Origin: UKL13-2 sp038206765
GTDB lineage: Bacteria > Pseudomonadota > Gammaproteobacteria > Burkholderiales > Usitatibacteraceae
NCBI GenBank assembly: GCA_038206765.1
Contig: JBBRAM010000017.1
Span: 1-64,000 of the forward strand
Reading direction: 5' to 3'
Length of the DNA: 64,000 nt
Made by a program: the position numbers and the translations under genes
In this document: positions 50,618 through 59,937 of the stretch, one piece after another
Position numbering within the stretch: position 1 is the first letter of the stretch
Layout of the letters: each line of letters opens with the position of its first letter
Notes under the pieces: generated by a model
The model's input: the letters and a program-made list of their open reading frames with translations, nothing else
Told to the model about the DNA's origin: nothing
Databases searched by the model: none

Positions 50618-50693
50618 TGGTGGGTGCTGAGGGGCTCGAACCCCCGACATTCGCCTTGTAAGGGCGACGCTCTACCAGCTGAGCTAAGCACCC
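50618..50693 (-). tRNA. tRNA-Val (TAC)
   Basis: On the minus strand the 76 bases fold as a cloverleaf: acceptor GGGTGCT/AGCACCC, anticodon loop CTTACAA with anticodon TAC, T-arm GGTTCGAGCCC and an encoded CCA end. It begins only 8 bases after the hupB stop codon. Confidence 0.96.
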
Positions 50694-50701
50694 GAAGCCT
50701 G

Positions 50702-50974
50702 CTAGTTTAACGCATCTTTCAATGCTTTACCAGCCCTGAATTTGGGTACTTTTGCGGCTTTGATTTTAATAACTTCATTCGTGCGCGGATTGCGGCCGGC
50801 ACGGGCAGCGCGCTTGCCCACATAAAAAGTTCCAAAACCGACTAGTGTGACCATGTTGCCTTTTTTAAGCGAGACGCGCACCGCAGTCACCATCGCATCA
50901 ACAGCCCGTCCGGCTGCGGCTTTGGAGATATCGGCGGACTTGGCAACCGAGTCGATCAATTCTGTTTTGTTCAC
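50702..50974 (-). CDS. hupB: DNA-binding protein HU
   Basis: HU is a small dimeric nucleoid protein that bends DNA. The 90-residue product contains the family block VTLVGFGTFYVGKRAARAGR and NPRTNEVIKIKA. The start is GTG (VNKTELIDSV) after an AAGGGG site. The tRNA-Val gene begins 8 bases after its stop, so the mRNA end is probably made by tRNA processing. It lies between lon and ppiD, the usual order. Confidence 0.97.
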   Translation of the reverse strand: MNKTELIDSVAKSADISKAAAGRAVDAMVTAVRVSLKKGNMVTLVGFGTFYVGKRAARAGRNPRTNEVIKIKAAKVPKFRAGKALKDALN

Positions 50975-51374
50975 GTGATGCCCCTTTTGGTAATGAAAAA
51001 ATTCTAAAGTTTAACCAACGAGATTTTTTGAATCTGCTTGCGTTTGGAATAGAGCCTACGTTTTGGCAGACATCGCAAAAACATAACATCCAATCATAAA
51101 AAAAAAGACCACGTTTTAAAATGATTCCGCTCATCTGCGAATATGTAACTTAAAACGTCCCCCGCATTTAATTCAAAAATTTTACGGACTTGTTCAATCC
51201 CTCGCTGCATTTAATTAAAACAAATAAATCAATTAATATTTTTTAATTTTATAGCAATTTCTCAAACTGCGCGCCAAGTAGCGTGAAAATTATTGTTGGG
51301 TGATTTGCTTCGAGCCGAAAACATCACCTTTAACAGAGCCACAACAAAACCACCGAATCAACAGCATTCTGTCG
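50975..51374. other. AT-rich intergenic region between lon and hupB; no gene seen
   Basis: The 400 bases contain a clearly AT-rich stretch (about 51180-51270) and must hold the hupB promoter. I found no clear terminator for lon, and no coding frame or RNA gene. Confidence 0.5.
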
Positions 51375-53786
51375 TTAATGTTTGGTTACAGTTGGGGTTT
51401 CCGACTTGGCCGCCGCACCCGCAACTGCGGGCACATCAACATTCTCGACAAGCGGAACTGGTTTCCTTTCCAATGCCAATTCCAATACCTTATCAATCCA
51501 TCGTACCGGAATGATCGTTAAATCTTTAGTAATCTCAACCGGAATTTCGATTAAATCTTTTTGATTTTCTTCCGGGATCAGAACAGTTTTGATGCCCCCA
51601 CGCGCAGCCGCAAGCAATTTTTCTTTCAAGCCACCAATCGGCAGAACCTCGCCGCGCAACGTGATCTCACCCGTCATCGCCACATCGCAACGAACCGGTA
51701 TACCACTCAACACCGACACCAACGCAGTGGTGACGGCAATACCAGCGCTCGGTCCGTCTTTGGGGGTAGCGCCTTCGGGAAAGTGAATATGCAGATCATT
51801 TTTCTCATAAAAATCTTCCGGGATACCAAGCACCTTCGCGCGTGATCGCACGACGGAGAGCGCGGCTTTGATGGACTCTTGCATTACGTCACCGAGCTTG
51901 CCGGTCGTGTCAATTTTGCCTTTACCGGGCAACCGCACCGCTTCAACGGTTAGCAACTCACCACCAACTTCCGTCCATGCCAGCCCGGTTACTTGACCGA
52001 TCTGATTCGTCTTTTCAGCGATGCCGTAACTGTAACGACGCACACCCAAATATTTATCCAAACTCTTGGCGGTAACTTGAACTTTGCCCTCTTTCTTTTT
52101 TGTCATCTGTGCTTTTACGACCTTGCGGCAAATACGCGCAATTTCACGATCCATTCCGCGCACGCCGGCCTCGCGGGTGTAATAGCGTGTGATGTCCCGT
52201 AATGCCGTATCGGCCACGGCAAGTTCATCATCTTTAACGCCGTTGGATTTCATTTGCTTGGGCAATAAATACTGCCGAGCAATATGCACTTTCTCGTCCT
52301 CGGTATAGCCCGATAGACGAATCACTTCCATGCGATCCAGCAATGCGGGCGGGATGTTGAATGAATTTGAGGTGGCAACAAACATCACGTCTGACAGATC
52401 GAAATCGACTTCGACGTAATGATCTTGGAAGGTGTGATTTTGTTCGGGATCCAGCACCTCCAGCAACGCGCTCGCCGGATCGCCGCGGAAATCCATCCCC
52501 ATCTTATCGACTTCATCGAGCAGGAAGAGTGGATTGCGGACACCGACTTTGCTCATATTCTGCAGAATCTTGCCGGGCATCGAACCAATGTAGGTGCGGC
52601 GATGGCCGCGAATCTCGGCTTCATCGCGCACGCCGCCGAGCGACATGCGAATAAATTTTCGGTTGGTTGCCTTGGCAATCGATTGCCCCAACGAAGTCTT
52701 GCCGACGCCAGGTGGGCCAACTAAACACAAAATTGGCGCTTTCAATTTGTCGACGCGCGATTGCACCGCCAAATATTCCACAATCCGCTCTTTGACCTTT
52801 TCCAAACCGTAGTGATCAGCATCGAGCACTTTTTCCGCGTTGCTTAAATCGGTATTGACCTTCGTTTTTTTCTTCCATGGCAGGTTAACGACGGTGTCAA
52901 TGTAATTTCGTACTACCGTCGCTTCAGCGGACATCGGCGACATCAGTTTCAATTTTTTCAGCTCCGCTTCAGCTTTGGTACGCGCCTCTTTGGGCATGTG
53001 GGCGGCTTTGATTTTTTTCTCAAGCTCATCAATGTCAGCGCCCTCCTCGGTCTCGCCGAGTTCTTTTTGGATCGCCTTGACTTGCTCATTCAAATAATAT
53101 TCTCGCTGCGATTTTTCCATTTGGCGCTTAACACGTCCACGGATTCGCTTTTCCACCTGCAAAATATCGATCTCAGTTTCCAATAAGCCGAGCAACTGCT
53201 CCAAGCGTGACGGCACATCGAAATTTTCTAAAATTTGCTGTTTCTGTTCCAACTTCAACGGCAGATGTGCGGCGATCGTATCCGACAATCGGCTGGCATT
53301 ATCGATCCCTGAAAGAGAAGTTAAAACCTCAGGTGGAATTTTTTTATTCAGCTTTACATACTGGTCAAATTGCGCAAACAAACTACGGCGCATCGCCTCG
53401 ACTTCGTTGTTGTCAGTCTCGGCCTGTGGAACGGGCGTGACTTCGGCCTCATAATTTTCTTTGACATCCAACACATGATTTATACGGGCACGGTGGATGC
53501 CTTCGACCAATACCTTGACGGTTCCATCGGGCAATTTGAGCATTTGTAAAATGCTGGCAATCGAGCCTACGTCATAAAGATCAGCCGGCGTCGGGTCGTC
53601 GTTGGCCGCCGATTTTTGCGCGATCAGCACCACATTTTTGCCCTCCTCCATCGCGGCTTCCAGCGCCTTGATCGATTTGGGACGGCCTACAAACAGCGGA
53701 ATGACCATGTGCGGGAATACCACAACATCGCGTAGCGGCAGAAGCGGCAAAATAGTCGTAGAAAGGTCGTCGGTTGGGATAGTCAT
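51375..53786 (-). CDS. lon: ATP-dependent protease Lon
   Basis: Lon degrades damaged and regulatory proteins in the cytoplasm. The 803-residue protein has the N-terminal substrate domain (LPLLPLRDVVVFPHMVIPLF), a coiled-coil region (about 200-300), an AAA+ module (Walker A GPPGVGKT) and the C-terminal protease domain with the catalytic serine in EGATPKDGPSAGIA and lysine downstream. Length is normal. It follows clpX by 263 bases, with a weak terminator between. Confidence 0.98.
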   Translation of the reverse strand: MTIPTDDLSTTILPLLPLRDVVVFPHMVIPLFVGRPKSIKALEAAMEEGKNVVLIAQKSAANDDPTPADLYDVGSIASILQMLKLPDGTVKVLVEGIHRARINHVLDVKENYEAEVTPVPQAETDNNEVEAMRRSLFAQFDQYVKLNKKIPPEVLTSLSGIDNASRLSDTIAAHLPLKLEQKQQILENFDVPSRLEQLLGLLETEIDILQVEKRIRGRVKRQMEKSQREYYLNEQVKAIQKELGETEEGADIDELEKKIKAAHMPKEARTKAEAELKKLKLMSPMSAEATVVRNYIDTVVNLPWKKKTKVNTDLSNAEKVLDADHYGLEKVKERIVEYLAVQSRVDKLKAPILCLVGPPGVGKTSLGQSIAKATNRKFIRMSLGGVRDEAEIRGHRRTYIGSMPGKILQNMSKVGVRNPLFLLDEVDKMGMDFRGDPASALLEVLDPEQNHTFQDHYVEVDFDLSDVMFVATSNSFNIPPALLDRMEVIRLSGYTEDEKVHIARQYLLPKQMKSNGVKDDELAVADTALRDITRYYTREAGVRGMDREIARICRKVVKAQMTKKKEGKVQVTAKSLDKYLGVRRYSYGIAEKTNQIGQVTGLAWTEVGGELLTVEAVRLPGKGKIDTTGKLGDVMQESIKAALSVVRSRAKVLGIPEDFYEKNDLHIHFPEGATPKDGPSAGIAVTTALVSVLSGIPVRCDVAMTGEITLRGEVLPIGGLKEKLLAAARGGIKTVLIPEENQKDLIEIPVEITKDLTIIPVRWIDKVLELALERKPVPLVENVDVPAVAGAAAKSETPTVTKH

Positions 53787-53837
53787 GGTCGCGCCTTTAG
53801 CTTTAGCGTTAACGATTTATAGATTTTTGAAAATAAA

Positions 53838-53857
53838 ATTCCGAAATAGTCCGGAAT
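53838..53857 (-). terminator. Weak terminator-like hairpin between clpX and lon
   Basis: The 6-base arms ATTCCG and CGGAAT enclose an 8-base loop, followed by a T-rich run on the minus strand. It is short, so partial read-through into lon is likely. Confidence 0.45.
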
Positions 53858-54049
53858 GATTTGCCACTAGTGAGACTAGGACTTTCTCATAGACGAAATG
53901 GAGGCATATATTGAAAACGCAAGAACCTCGCGAGATTTGTTGGCAATCGAAGGCGTTCGCTTCCAATTAATTGACATCTGTCGCCAAGCTTTCGCGTCGC
54001 GATTGAATGCCTAATTGGATGTTAAATTGGCTTAAAAACCGCATCCAGC

Positions 54050-55315
54050 TTAACTTTGTGCACCGGCCACTTTGGGTTGATCCGCATACATAAGGAGCGG
54101 TTTTTGGCCTGCATTGATGGTGTTTTCATCAACCAACGCTTTTTCGACATTGGACAACGAGGGCAACTCAAACATCACTTCCAGCAAAGCGTGTTCGATA
54201 ATCGAACGCAGACCGCGTGCACCAGTCTTACGGTCGAGGGCGCGTTTGGCGATCGCAGCCAATGCGCCCTCGCGAAATTCCAGCTCAACACCTTCCATCG
54301 CGAACAGTTTTTGATACTGTTTTGTTAGCGCATTTTTTGGCTCGGTCAAAATGCGCACCAACGCTTTCACATCTAACTCTTCAAGCGTTGCCAAGACCGG
54401 CAAGCGACCAACAAATTCAGGAATCAAACCGTATTTAATCAAATCTTCCGGCTCGACATCACGTAGCAGCGCGTTGGTTGCATTACGGTCTTGCTCGCTG
54501 CGTACATCGGCACCAAAACCGATGCCAGTTTTGGCCGTACGGTTTTGAATTACCTTTTCCAAGCCGCCGAATGCGCCGCCACAAATAAACAACATATTCG
54601 ACGTATCAATCTGCACAAACTCTTGGTTAGGATGCTTCCGGCCACCTTGCGGCGGTACTGAAGCGATGGTGCCCTCAATGAGCTTTAGTAAGGCTTGTTG
54701 AACGCCCTCACCGCTCACGTCACGTGTGATCGACGGGTTATCTGACTTGCGGGAAATTTTGTCGATTTCATCGATGTAGACAATGCCGCGTTGGGCTTTC
54801 TCGACGTCGTAGTCACACTTTTGCAGCAGTTTTTGAATTATGTTTTCAACGTCTTCGCCTACGTAGCCCGCTTCAGTCAGCGTAGTCGCATCGGCAATCA
54901 CGAACGGCACATTGAGCAAACGCGCCAACGTTTGTGCAAGCAATGTCTTCCCGGAACCGGTTGGTCCGATCAGTAAAATATTGGATTTGGCGAGTTCAAC
55001 TTCGCCGTCCTTTGCGCCTGCTTTGAGGCGTTTGTAATGGTTGTAGACGGCGACAGCCAAAATTTTCTTAGCTTGAACTTGGTCAATAACGTATTGATCG
55101 AGAATGTCGCAAATTTCCTGCGGCGTCGGCAGGTCATTTTTGCTGGTTTTAGCGTTCGGGTCAGCTTGGGCTTCTTCGCGAATGATGTCGTTGCACAGAT
55201 CGATACATTCATCACAAATAAACACCGATGGCCCTGCAATCAGCTTGCGCACCTCATGCTGGCTTTTGCCACAGAAGGAACAGTACAGCAGTTTTTCGCC
55301 AACTTTCTCGCTCAT
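54050..55315 (-). CDS. clpX: ATP-dependent unfoldase ClpX
   Basis: ClpX is the AAA+ unfoldase that feeds substrates to ClpP. I chose the ATG at 55315 (MSEKVGEKLLYCSFCG), which follows GAGGT, giving 421 residues. The N-terminal zinc domain has four cysteines (CSFC and CDEC), the Walker A is GPTGSGKT, and the ClpP-contact loop reads IGFGAD. It lies between clpP and lon in the standard order. Confidence 0.98.
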   Translation of the reverse strand: MSEKVGEKLLYCSFCGKSQHEVRKLIAGPSVFICDECIDLCNDIIREEAQADPNAKTSKNDLPTPQEICDILDQYVIDQVQAKKILAVAVYNHYKRLKAGAKDGEVELAKSNILLIGPTGSGKTLLAQTLARLLNVPFVIADATTLTEAGYVGEDVENIIQKLLQKCDYDVEKAQRGIVYIDEIDKISRKSDNPSITRDVSGEGVQQALLKLIEGTIASVPPQGGRKHPNQEFVQIDTSNMLFICGGAFGGLEKVIQNRTAKTGIGFGADVRSEQDRNATNALLRDVEPEDLIKYGLIPEFVGRLPVLATLEELDVKALVRILTEPKNALTKQYQKLFAMEGVELEFREGALAAIAKRALDRKTGARGLRSIIEHALLEVMFELPSLSNVEKALVDENTINAGQKPLLMYADQPKVAGAQS

Positions 55316-55445
55316 TACCGACCTCAATTGAACATTAGTGGCGAACTAAAAAACTCACCCGCAAGCCACCAACTGCTGCGCACTATAGCGCATATTTCTA
55401 CTGATTTTTCTGCTCTGTTTGCTGCTGATGAATAACGACAATGTT

Positions 55446-56141
55446 CTAAATTTGGCTACGATTTTCCAGCACTTTATCGATGATACCGTATTTCATTGCC
55501 TCATCTGCGGACAAGAAATTATCGCGGTCAGTATCACGCTCAATAACTTCAATTGGCTGCCCTGTGTGCTTGGCCATGATCTCGTTTAAGCGTTGCTTTA
55601 CAAAAAGAGTTTCACGTGCGTGGATCGCAATGTCCGACGCTTGGCCACGAAATCCTCCAGATGGCTGGTGGATCATAATACGGGCATTGGGCAGAGAAAC
55701 ACGCTTGCCTTTGGTGCCAGCGCAGAGCAGGAAGGCGCCCATGCTGGCGGCAAAACCAGTACACATGGTTGAGACATCGGATTTGATAAATTGCATCGTG
55801 TCGTAAATGGCCAAACCAGCCGAGACCGATCCGCCGGGCGAATTGATGTAGAGCGAAATGTCTTTGTCCGGATTTTCACTTTCCAAAAACAAAAATTGCG
55901 CGACGATGACGTTCGCCATCATGTCATTGACTTCGCCGACCAAAAATACGACGCGGTCTTTCAGCAAACGCGAATAAATATCAAACGCTCGCTCACCACG
56001 GCCTGATTGCTCAATGACCATCGGTACGTAGCCCAGGCCAGTAGCTGGTGTGTAGCCCATCCCGGCATAATCATCACGATGCCCGGCAGCCATGCCGGTA
56101 AGGTCATATGCCCGCGATTGATACTCGTTAAAATTTTTCAT
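55446..56141 (-). CDS. clpP: ATP-dependent Clp protease proteolytic subunit
   Basis: ClpP forms the barrel of the ClpXP protease. The 231-residue protein has the catalytic serine in GFAASMGAF (Ser133), the histidine in MIHQPSGG (His158) and an aspartate near 207. An N-terminal propeptide-like stretch of about 39 residues precedes VPMVIEQSGRGERAFDIYSR. AAGGA precedes the ATG. It lies 8 bases after tig, forming one operon. Confidence 0.98.
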   Translation of the reverse strand: MKNFNEYQSRAYDLTGMAAGHRDDYAGMGYTPATGLGYVPMVIEQSGRGERAFDIYSRLLKDRVVFLVGEVNDMMANVIVAQFLFLESENPDKDISLYINSPGGSVSAGLAIYDTMQFIKSDVSTMCTGFAASMGAFLLCAGTKGKRVSLPNARIMIHQPSGGFRGQASDIAIHARETLFVKQRLNEIMAKHTGQPIEVIERDTDRDNFLSADEAMKYGIIDKVLENRSQI

Positions 56142-56149
56142 ATTTGTCC

Positions 56150-57481
56150 TTATTTACGTACTATTTCCATGATCTCATCAAATGTTTTTGTCACCGTGCT
56201 GACATCCATGGATTTAGCCGCCCATTCCACCACGTTATCTTCAAGAACCATGCCTTCTACTTCTTGCAAACGCTGTGCATCGCTGTAATACCAGCGAACC
56301 ATTTGCTGTGGATCTTCAAAACTTTCGGCATGCTCTTCAACAACGGTACGGATCTGCTCAGGGGTCGCTTTAAGTTCGTTTTTCTTGACGACTTCATTCA
56401 GGATGAGGCCAAGTTTGACGCGCTGTTCAGCGCGCTCAACGAACAATTCAGCGGGCAATTGCAGATCTTTGGTAGTCATGCCGCGCGCTTGCAAATCTTG
56501 CACGGCCTGCTCTTGCAGCCGGCCAATCTCAGCATCCACCAAGGCTCGCGGTAAATCCAACGTCGCGACGTCCATTAATGCAGCCATCACTTGATCCTTA
56601 GTTTTGGTCTGAATGCGCTTTTTCAACTCGCGCTCCAAATTCGATTTGATTTCTTCGCGCATTTTGGCGATATCGCCATCTAGTACACCCAATGACTTTG
56701 CAAATTCAGCATCAATTTCTGGCAGCTTTGGCGCATTAACAATCTTCACCGTAACCGTGAACTGCGCTGTCTTGCCAGCCAATTCAGCTTGATATTCGGG
56801 TGGAAAGGTTTGGTCAAAGGTTTTGGTTTCTCCAGCCTTCATGCCGATTAATGCCGCTTCAAAATCGGGCAGCATGCGGCCTTCGCCGGGCACGATTCCG
56901 AAATTTTGCGCGTCGCCACCTTTGAATGGCTCACCGTCTAATTTGCCAACAAAATCAACAAGCAAGAAATCACCTTTTTCAGCCGCACGATCTACTTTGT
57001 CATGGGTCGCACGTTGCTTGCGGAGTGTATCGAGCGTGTTGTCAACTTCTGCATCACCAACTACGGCAGACGGCTTTTCCAGCTTTTTACCCGTCAATGC
57101 ACCCATCGCAACTTCCGGGTAAACCTCGAAACTCGCCGTGAATTCAAATTTATCAGCCGCATCACCGGTATTTGCAGGCGCGAAGCGCGGATAACCGGCC
57201 ACCCTCAATTGCTGCTTATTGACCTCATCGGCAAATGTCTTTTGCACTGCATCTGACATCACCTCTTGACGAACTTGATAACCATATTGGTTTGCCACAA
57301 TGTTGAACGGCACCTTGCCAGGGCGGAAGCCCGGCATTTTGGCCGTGCGAGCAATATGCTTTAGGCGCGATGTAATTTCGGATTCGACATCAACGGCAGG
57401 CAACGAGAGGGTCAGATTGCGTTCAAGTTTGTTGACAACAGTCGCGCTGGGGAGGTTGGAAGTGGTGGCCTGTGCTTGCAT
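56150..57481 (-). CDS. tig: Trigger factor
   Basis: Trigger factor is the ribosome-bound chaperone and prolyl isomerase. The 443-residue protein contains the ribosome-binding motif GFRPGKVP (about 51-58), the FKBP-type isomerase domain in the middle (GDFLLVDFVGKLDGEPFKGG) and a helical C-terminal domain. Length is normal. It heads the tig-clpP-clpX cluster. Confidence 0.98.
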   Translation of the reverse strand: MQAQATTSNLPSATVVNKLERNLTLSLPAVDVESEITSRLKHIARTAKMPGFRPGKVPFNIVANQYGYQVRQEVMSDAVQKTFADEVNKQQLRVAGYPRFAPANTGDAADKFEFTASFEVYPEVAMGALTGKKLEKPSAVVGDAEVDNTLDTLRKQRATHDKVDRAAEKGDFLLVDFVGKLDGEPFKGGDAQNFGIVPGEGRMLPDFEAALIGMKAGETKTFDQTFPPEYQAELAGKTAQFTVTVKIVNAPKLPEIDAEFAKSLGVLDGDIAKMREEIKSNLERELKKRIQTKTKDQVMAALMDVATLDLPRALVDAEIGRLQEQAVQDLQARGMTTKDLQLPAELFVERAEQRVKLGLILNEVVKKNELKATPEQIRTVVEEHAESFEDPQQMVRWYYSDAQRLQEVEGMVLEDNVVEWAAKSMDVSTVTKTFDEIMEIVRK

Positions 57482-57739
57482 ATTGTTTCCCGTTTCGATT
57501 GATTCGTATTTAAAAGCTAACTGCGGTCACTGATCGACCACTTTAAAGCGTTTTTGATACGTGTTGGATATTTCAGAATGTTATAAAAAAGCACTCTCCG
57601 GCCCGACAATTTTTTGCCAACCCAAACGAGCGCAGTAGAGGCGCGCCAGTCACCAATGGCTGAGTAAAGATCGCATGACTCGATGCGAAATGTATTTTGA
57701 CCATTAATTTACCGCTGTTGTATCAATGTTTGCACCATT

Positions 57740-57824
57740 TGGTGCGAGAGAAGGGACTCGAACCCCCACGCCTTACGGCGCTGGAACCTAAATCCAGTGC
57801 GTCTACCAATTCCGCCACACTCGC
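57740..57824 (-). tRNA. tRNA-Leu (TAG)
   Basis: On the minus strand the 85 bases form a class II tRNA with a long variable arm (CGCCGTAAGGCG). The anticodon loop ATTTAGG-type region gives anticodon TAG, and the CCA end is encoded. The acceptor stem GCGAGTG/CTCTCGC has one T-T mismatch at pair 6-67. Confidence 0.95.
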
Positions 57825-58054
57825 TTATCAACGATTTTACCGTAAACAACCTGCCTTCGCGTATTGCAGCATGACTTTTTATTCGACGATCCAGAATAAA
57901 GTGTTTGATTTCACAACTATAATTGGCAGCGTCCCCGTGAAAGCGCGAGAAAGCCTCAAGAACACCCGAGGCTAGGTAGAGACGATCGGGCTCCTAACAG
58001 GTTTCGCGACCCTGATAACCATAAGCAACTCTGAGCCACCATAAGTAACCACCC

Positions 58055-58876
58055 GTGCCTGTTGACCATTACGAAAATTTTCCGGTTGCATCTTGGCTTT
58101 TGCCTCCACGACTGCGACATCCTATCGAAGTGATCTATCATTTTGCCCGATCGGCGGACGACTTCGCCGATGAAGGTGATTTGTCGCCCGCAGAGCGGAT
58201 TCGGTTACTCGACGCTTACAGCGGTGAATTGGACGCGATTGCCGCTAACGCGCGCACCGACGCGCCGTTATTTATATCGTTGGGGAAGGTCATTCGCGAA
58301 CATCAATTGCCGATTCAGCTGTTCCACGATCTGCTTGATGCGTTTAAACAAGATGTCACCAAAACGCGTTACGCCAATTTCGCCGAATTAATCGATTATT
58401 GCCGACGCTCGGCCGATCCGATCGGCAGACTGTTGCTGCATCTGAATCATGCGGTAACGCCTAAAAATTTGCTGATGAGTGATCAAATTTGCTCTGCGTT
58501 GCAGCTGATCAACCATTGGCAAGATGTGGCAGTTGATTGGCAAAAAAATGATGGGGGGCGCGTTTATTTGCCTCAGGATGAATTGCAACAGTTTGGCTTG
58601 CGTGATGCCGATATCGCGAATGGCAATACCAACACCGCGTGGCAAAACATGATGCGCTTCCAGTGCCACCGCGCCCGTCAAATGCTACAAGCAGGCAAGC
58701 CGCTCGGGCGTGTACTACGCGGACGCATGGGGGCGGAATTGCGCGTCATCATTGCGGGCGGCGCCACGATTCTAGATAAAATAGACGCTGTCAATGGCGA
58801 TATATTTCGGCATCGCCCCAAAATGAATAAATGGGATTGGCTGAGGGCGGCGCCGCGTGCTTTATTGCCGCTCTAA
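58055..58876 (+). CDS. hpnC: Squalene synthase HpnC (hydroxysqualene synthase)
   Basis: HpnC converts presqualene diphosphate to hydroxysqualene in the three-step bacterial route to squalene. The 273-residue product has the two Asp-rich motifs of trans-prenyl synthases (FARSADDFADEGD and NHWQDVAVDWQKNDGGRVYL). The start is GTG at 58055. It is followed by the tandem repeat and hpnD. Confidence 0.93.
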   Translation: MPVDHYENFPVASWLLPPRLRHPIEVIYHFARSADDFADEGDLSPAERIRLLDAYSGELDAIAANARTDAPLFISLGKVIREHQLPIQLFHDLLDAFKQDVTKTRYANFAELIDYCRRSADPIGRLLLHLNHAVTPKNLLMSDQICSALQLINHWQDVAVDWQKNDGGRVYLPQDELQQFGLRDADIANGNTNTAWQNMMRFQCHRARQMLQAGKPLGRVLRGRMGAELRVIIAGGATILDKIDAVNGDIFRHRPKMNKWDWLRAAPRALLPL

Positions 58877-58889
58877 AACGATCGAAACG

Positions 58890-58988
58890 ATGACTCCTGA
58901 CCAATACTGCCTTAACAAACAAAAACGTAAAGCCATCGCTCAAAAAGCCGAGCGCTCGCTTTATTTTGGCAATCAATATTTCCGATGA
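58890..58988 (+). CDS. Small ORF 1 of the hpnD leader (32 codons)
   Basis: The frame starts MTPDQYCLNK and ends SLYFGNQYFR; the first seven residues are those of HpnD. The middle is basic (QKRKAIAQKAER). The TGA overlaps the next start by 4 bases (ATGA). It begins 13 bases after the hpnC stop and has no clear ribosome binding site. It could be a translated coupling element, or merely the result of a duplication. Confidence 0.45.
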   Translation: MTPDQYCLNKQKRKAIAQKAERSLYFGNQYFR

Positions 58989-59083
58989 CTCCTGACCAAT
59001 ACTGCCGTAATAAACAAAAACGTAAGGCCATCGCTCAAAAAGCCGAGCGCTCGCTTTATTTTGGCAATCAATATTTCCGATGA
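58985..59083 (+). CDS. Small ORF 2 of the hpnD leader (32 codons)
   Basis: This is the second unit of the repeat. It differs from ORF 1 by one residue (Arg for Leu at position 8); two other base changes are synonymous. Its TGA overlaps the hpnD ATG by 4 bases. If translated, ribosomes leaving it would be placed on the hpnD start. Confidence 0.45.
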   Translation: MTPDQYCRNKQKRKAIAQKAERSLYFGNQYFR

Positions 59084-59913
59084 CTCCTGACCAATACTGC
59101 CAAAATAAAGCGGCCCAATCCGGTTCCAGCTTTTACTACAGCTTCCGCTTTCTGCCGCCGGATCGGCGCCGCGCGATTACGGCACTTTATGCTTACTGCC
59201 GCGAGGTGGATGACATCGCCGACGAAGTTGAAGACGTTAATGTTGCCCGCGCCAAGTTAGGCTGGTGGCGCGCTGAAGTGGCGAACTTGTTTGCCGGGCA
59301 TCCGACGCATCCTGTGACCAAAGCGCTCGGACCTGCTACCCGACAATTTGGCATTGATGCATCTCGGCTCAATGAAATTATCGACGGTATGGAGATGGAT
59401 TTGTCGCGCCGGCGTTATCAGGATTTCGAATCACTCCGCCTTTACTGCCACCGGGTTGCCGGTGTTGTCGGGCAATTATCGGCGAGTATTTTTGGCTTCT
59501 CTAACCCAAAAACCCTGGTCTACGCCGAAAACCTTGGGCTGGCGTTTCAGCTAACAAACATTATTCGCGATGTCGGCGAAGATGCGCGGCGGGATCGGAT
59601 TTATCTACCGCAGGAAGATTTGGCCAAGTTTGGCGTAACCAATGCCGATATCCTTGATTGCAAACATTCCCCCGCCTTCGAGCAACTCATGGCCCACCAA
59701 GCCGATCGGGCAAAGTCCTTTTATGGCGCGGCGTTTGAGGCATTAATGCCTGAAGATCGGCGTCCACAGCGGCCCGGGCTAATTATGTCGGCTATCTATC
59801 GCACGCTGCTTCATGAATTAGAGCGCGATGGCTTCAAGGTATTGAACCAGCGCACCTCCCTCACCCCGCTACGCAAGCTTTGGATTGCATGGAAAACTTG
59901 GGTATTCGCGTGA
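59080..59913 (+). CDS. hpnD: Presqualene diphosphate synthase HpnD
   Basis: HpnD joins two farnesyl diphosphates to presqualene diphosphate. The 277-residue protein begins MTPDQYCQNKAAQSGSSFYY and has the two Asp-rich motifs (AYCREVDDIADEV and NIIRDVGEDARRDRIYLP). Length is normal. No ribosome binding site of its own is visible; the start lies in the stop of an upstream 32-codon ORF. hpnE follows after 24 bases. Confidence 0.95.
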   Translation: MTPDQYCQNKAAQSGSSFYYSFRFLPPDRRRAITALYAYCREVDDIADEVEDVNVARAKLGWWRAEVANLFAGHPTHPVTKALGPATRQFGIDASRLNEIIDGMEMDLSRRRYQDFESLRLYCHRVAGVVGQLSASIFGFSNPKTLVYAENLGLAFQLTNIIRDVGEDARRDRIYLPQEDLAKFGVTNADILDCKHSPAFEQLMAHQADRAKSFYGAAFEALMPEDRRPQRPGLIMSAIYRTLLHELERDGFKVLNQRTSLTPLRKLWIAWKTWVFA

Positions 59914-59937
59914 ACGCTTGCCAACGACGGTGTTGAA

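Larger units (their letters stand above)
58890..59101 (+). repeat. 95-bp tandem repeat that duplicates the hpnD start
   Basis: Two full 95-bp units (58890-58984, 58985-59079) differ at only three positions. A third, partial copy is the first 22 bases of hpnD (59080-59101). Each unit begins with the hpnD start codon and contains a hairpin-prone GAGCGCTC stretch. The period is not a multiple of three, so each unit changes the reading frame. Confidence 0.97.
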
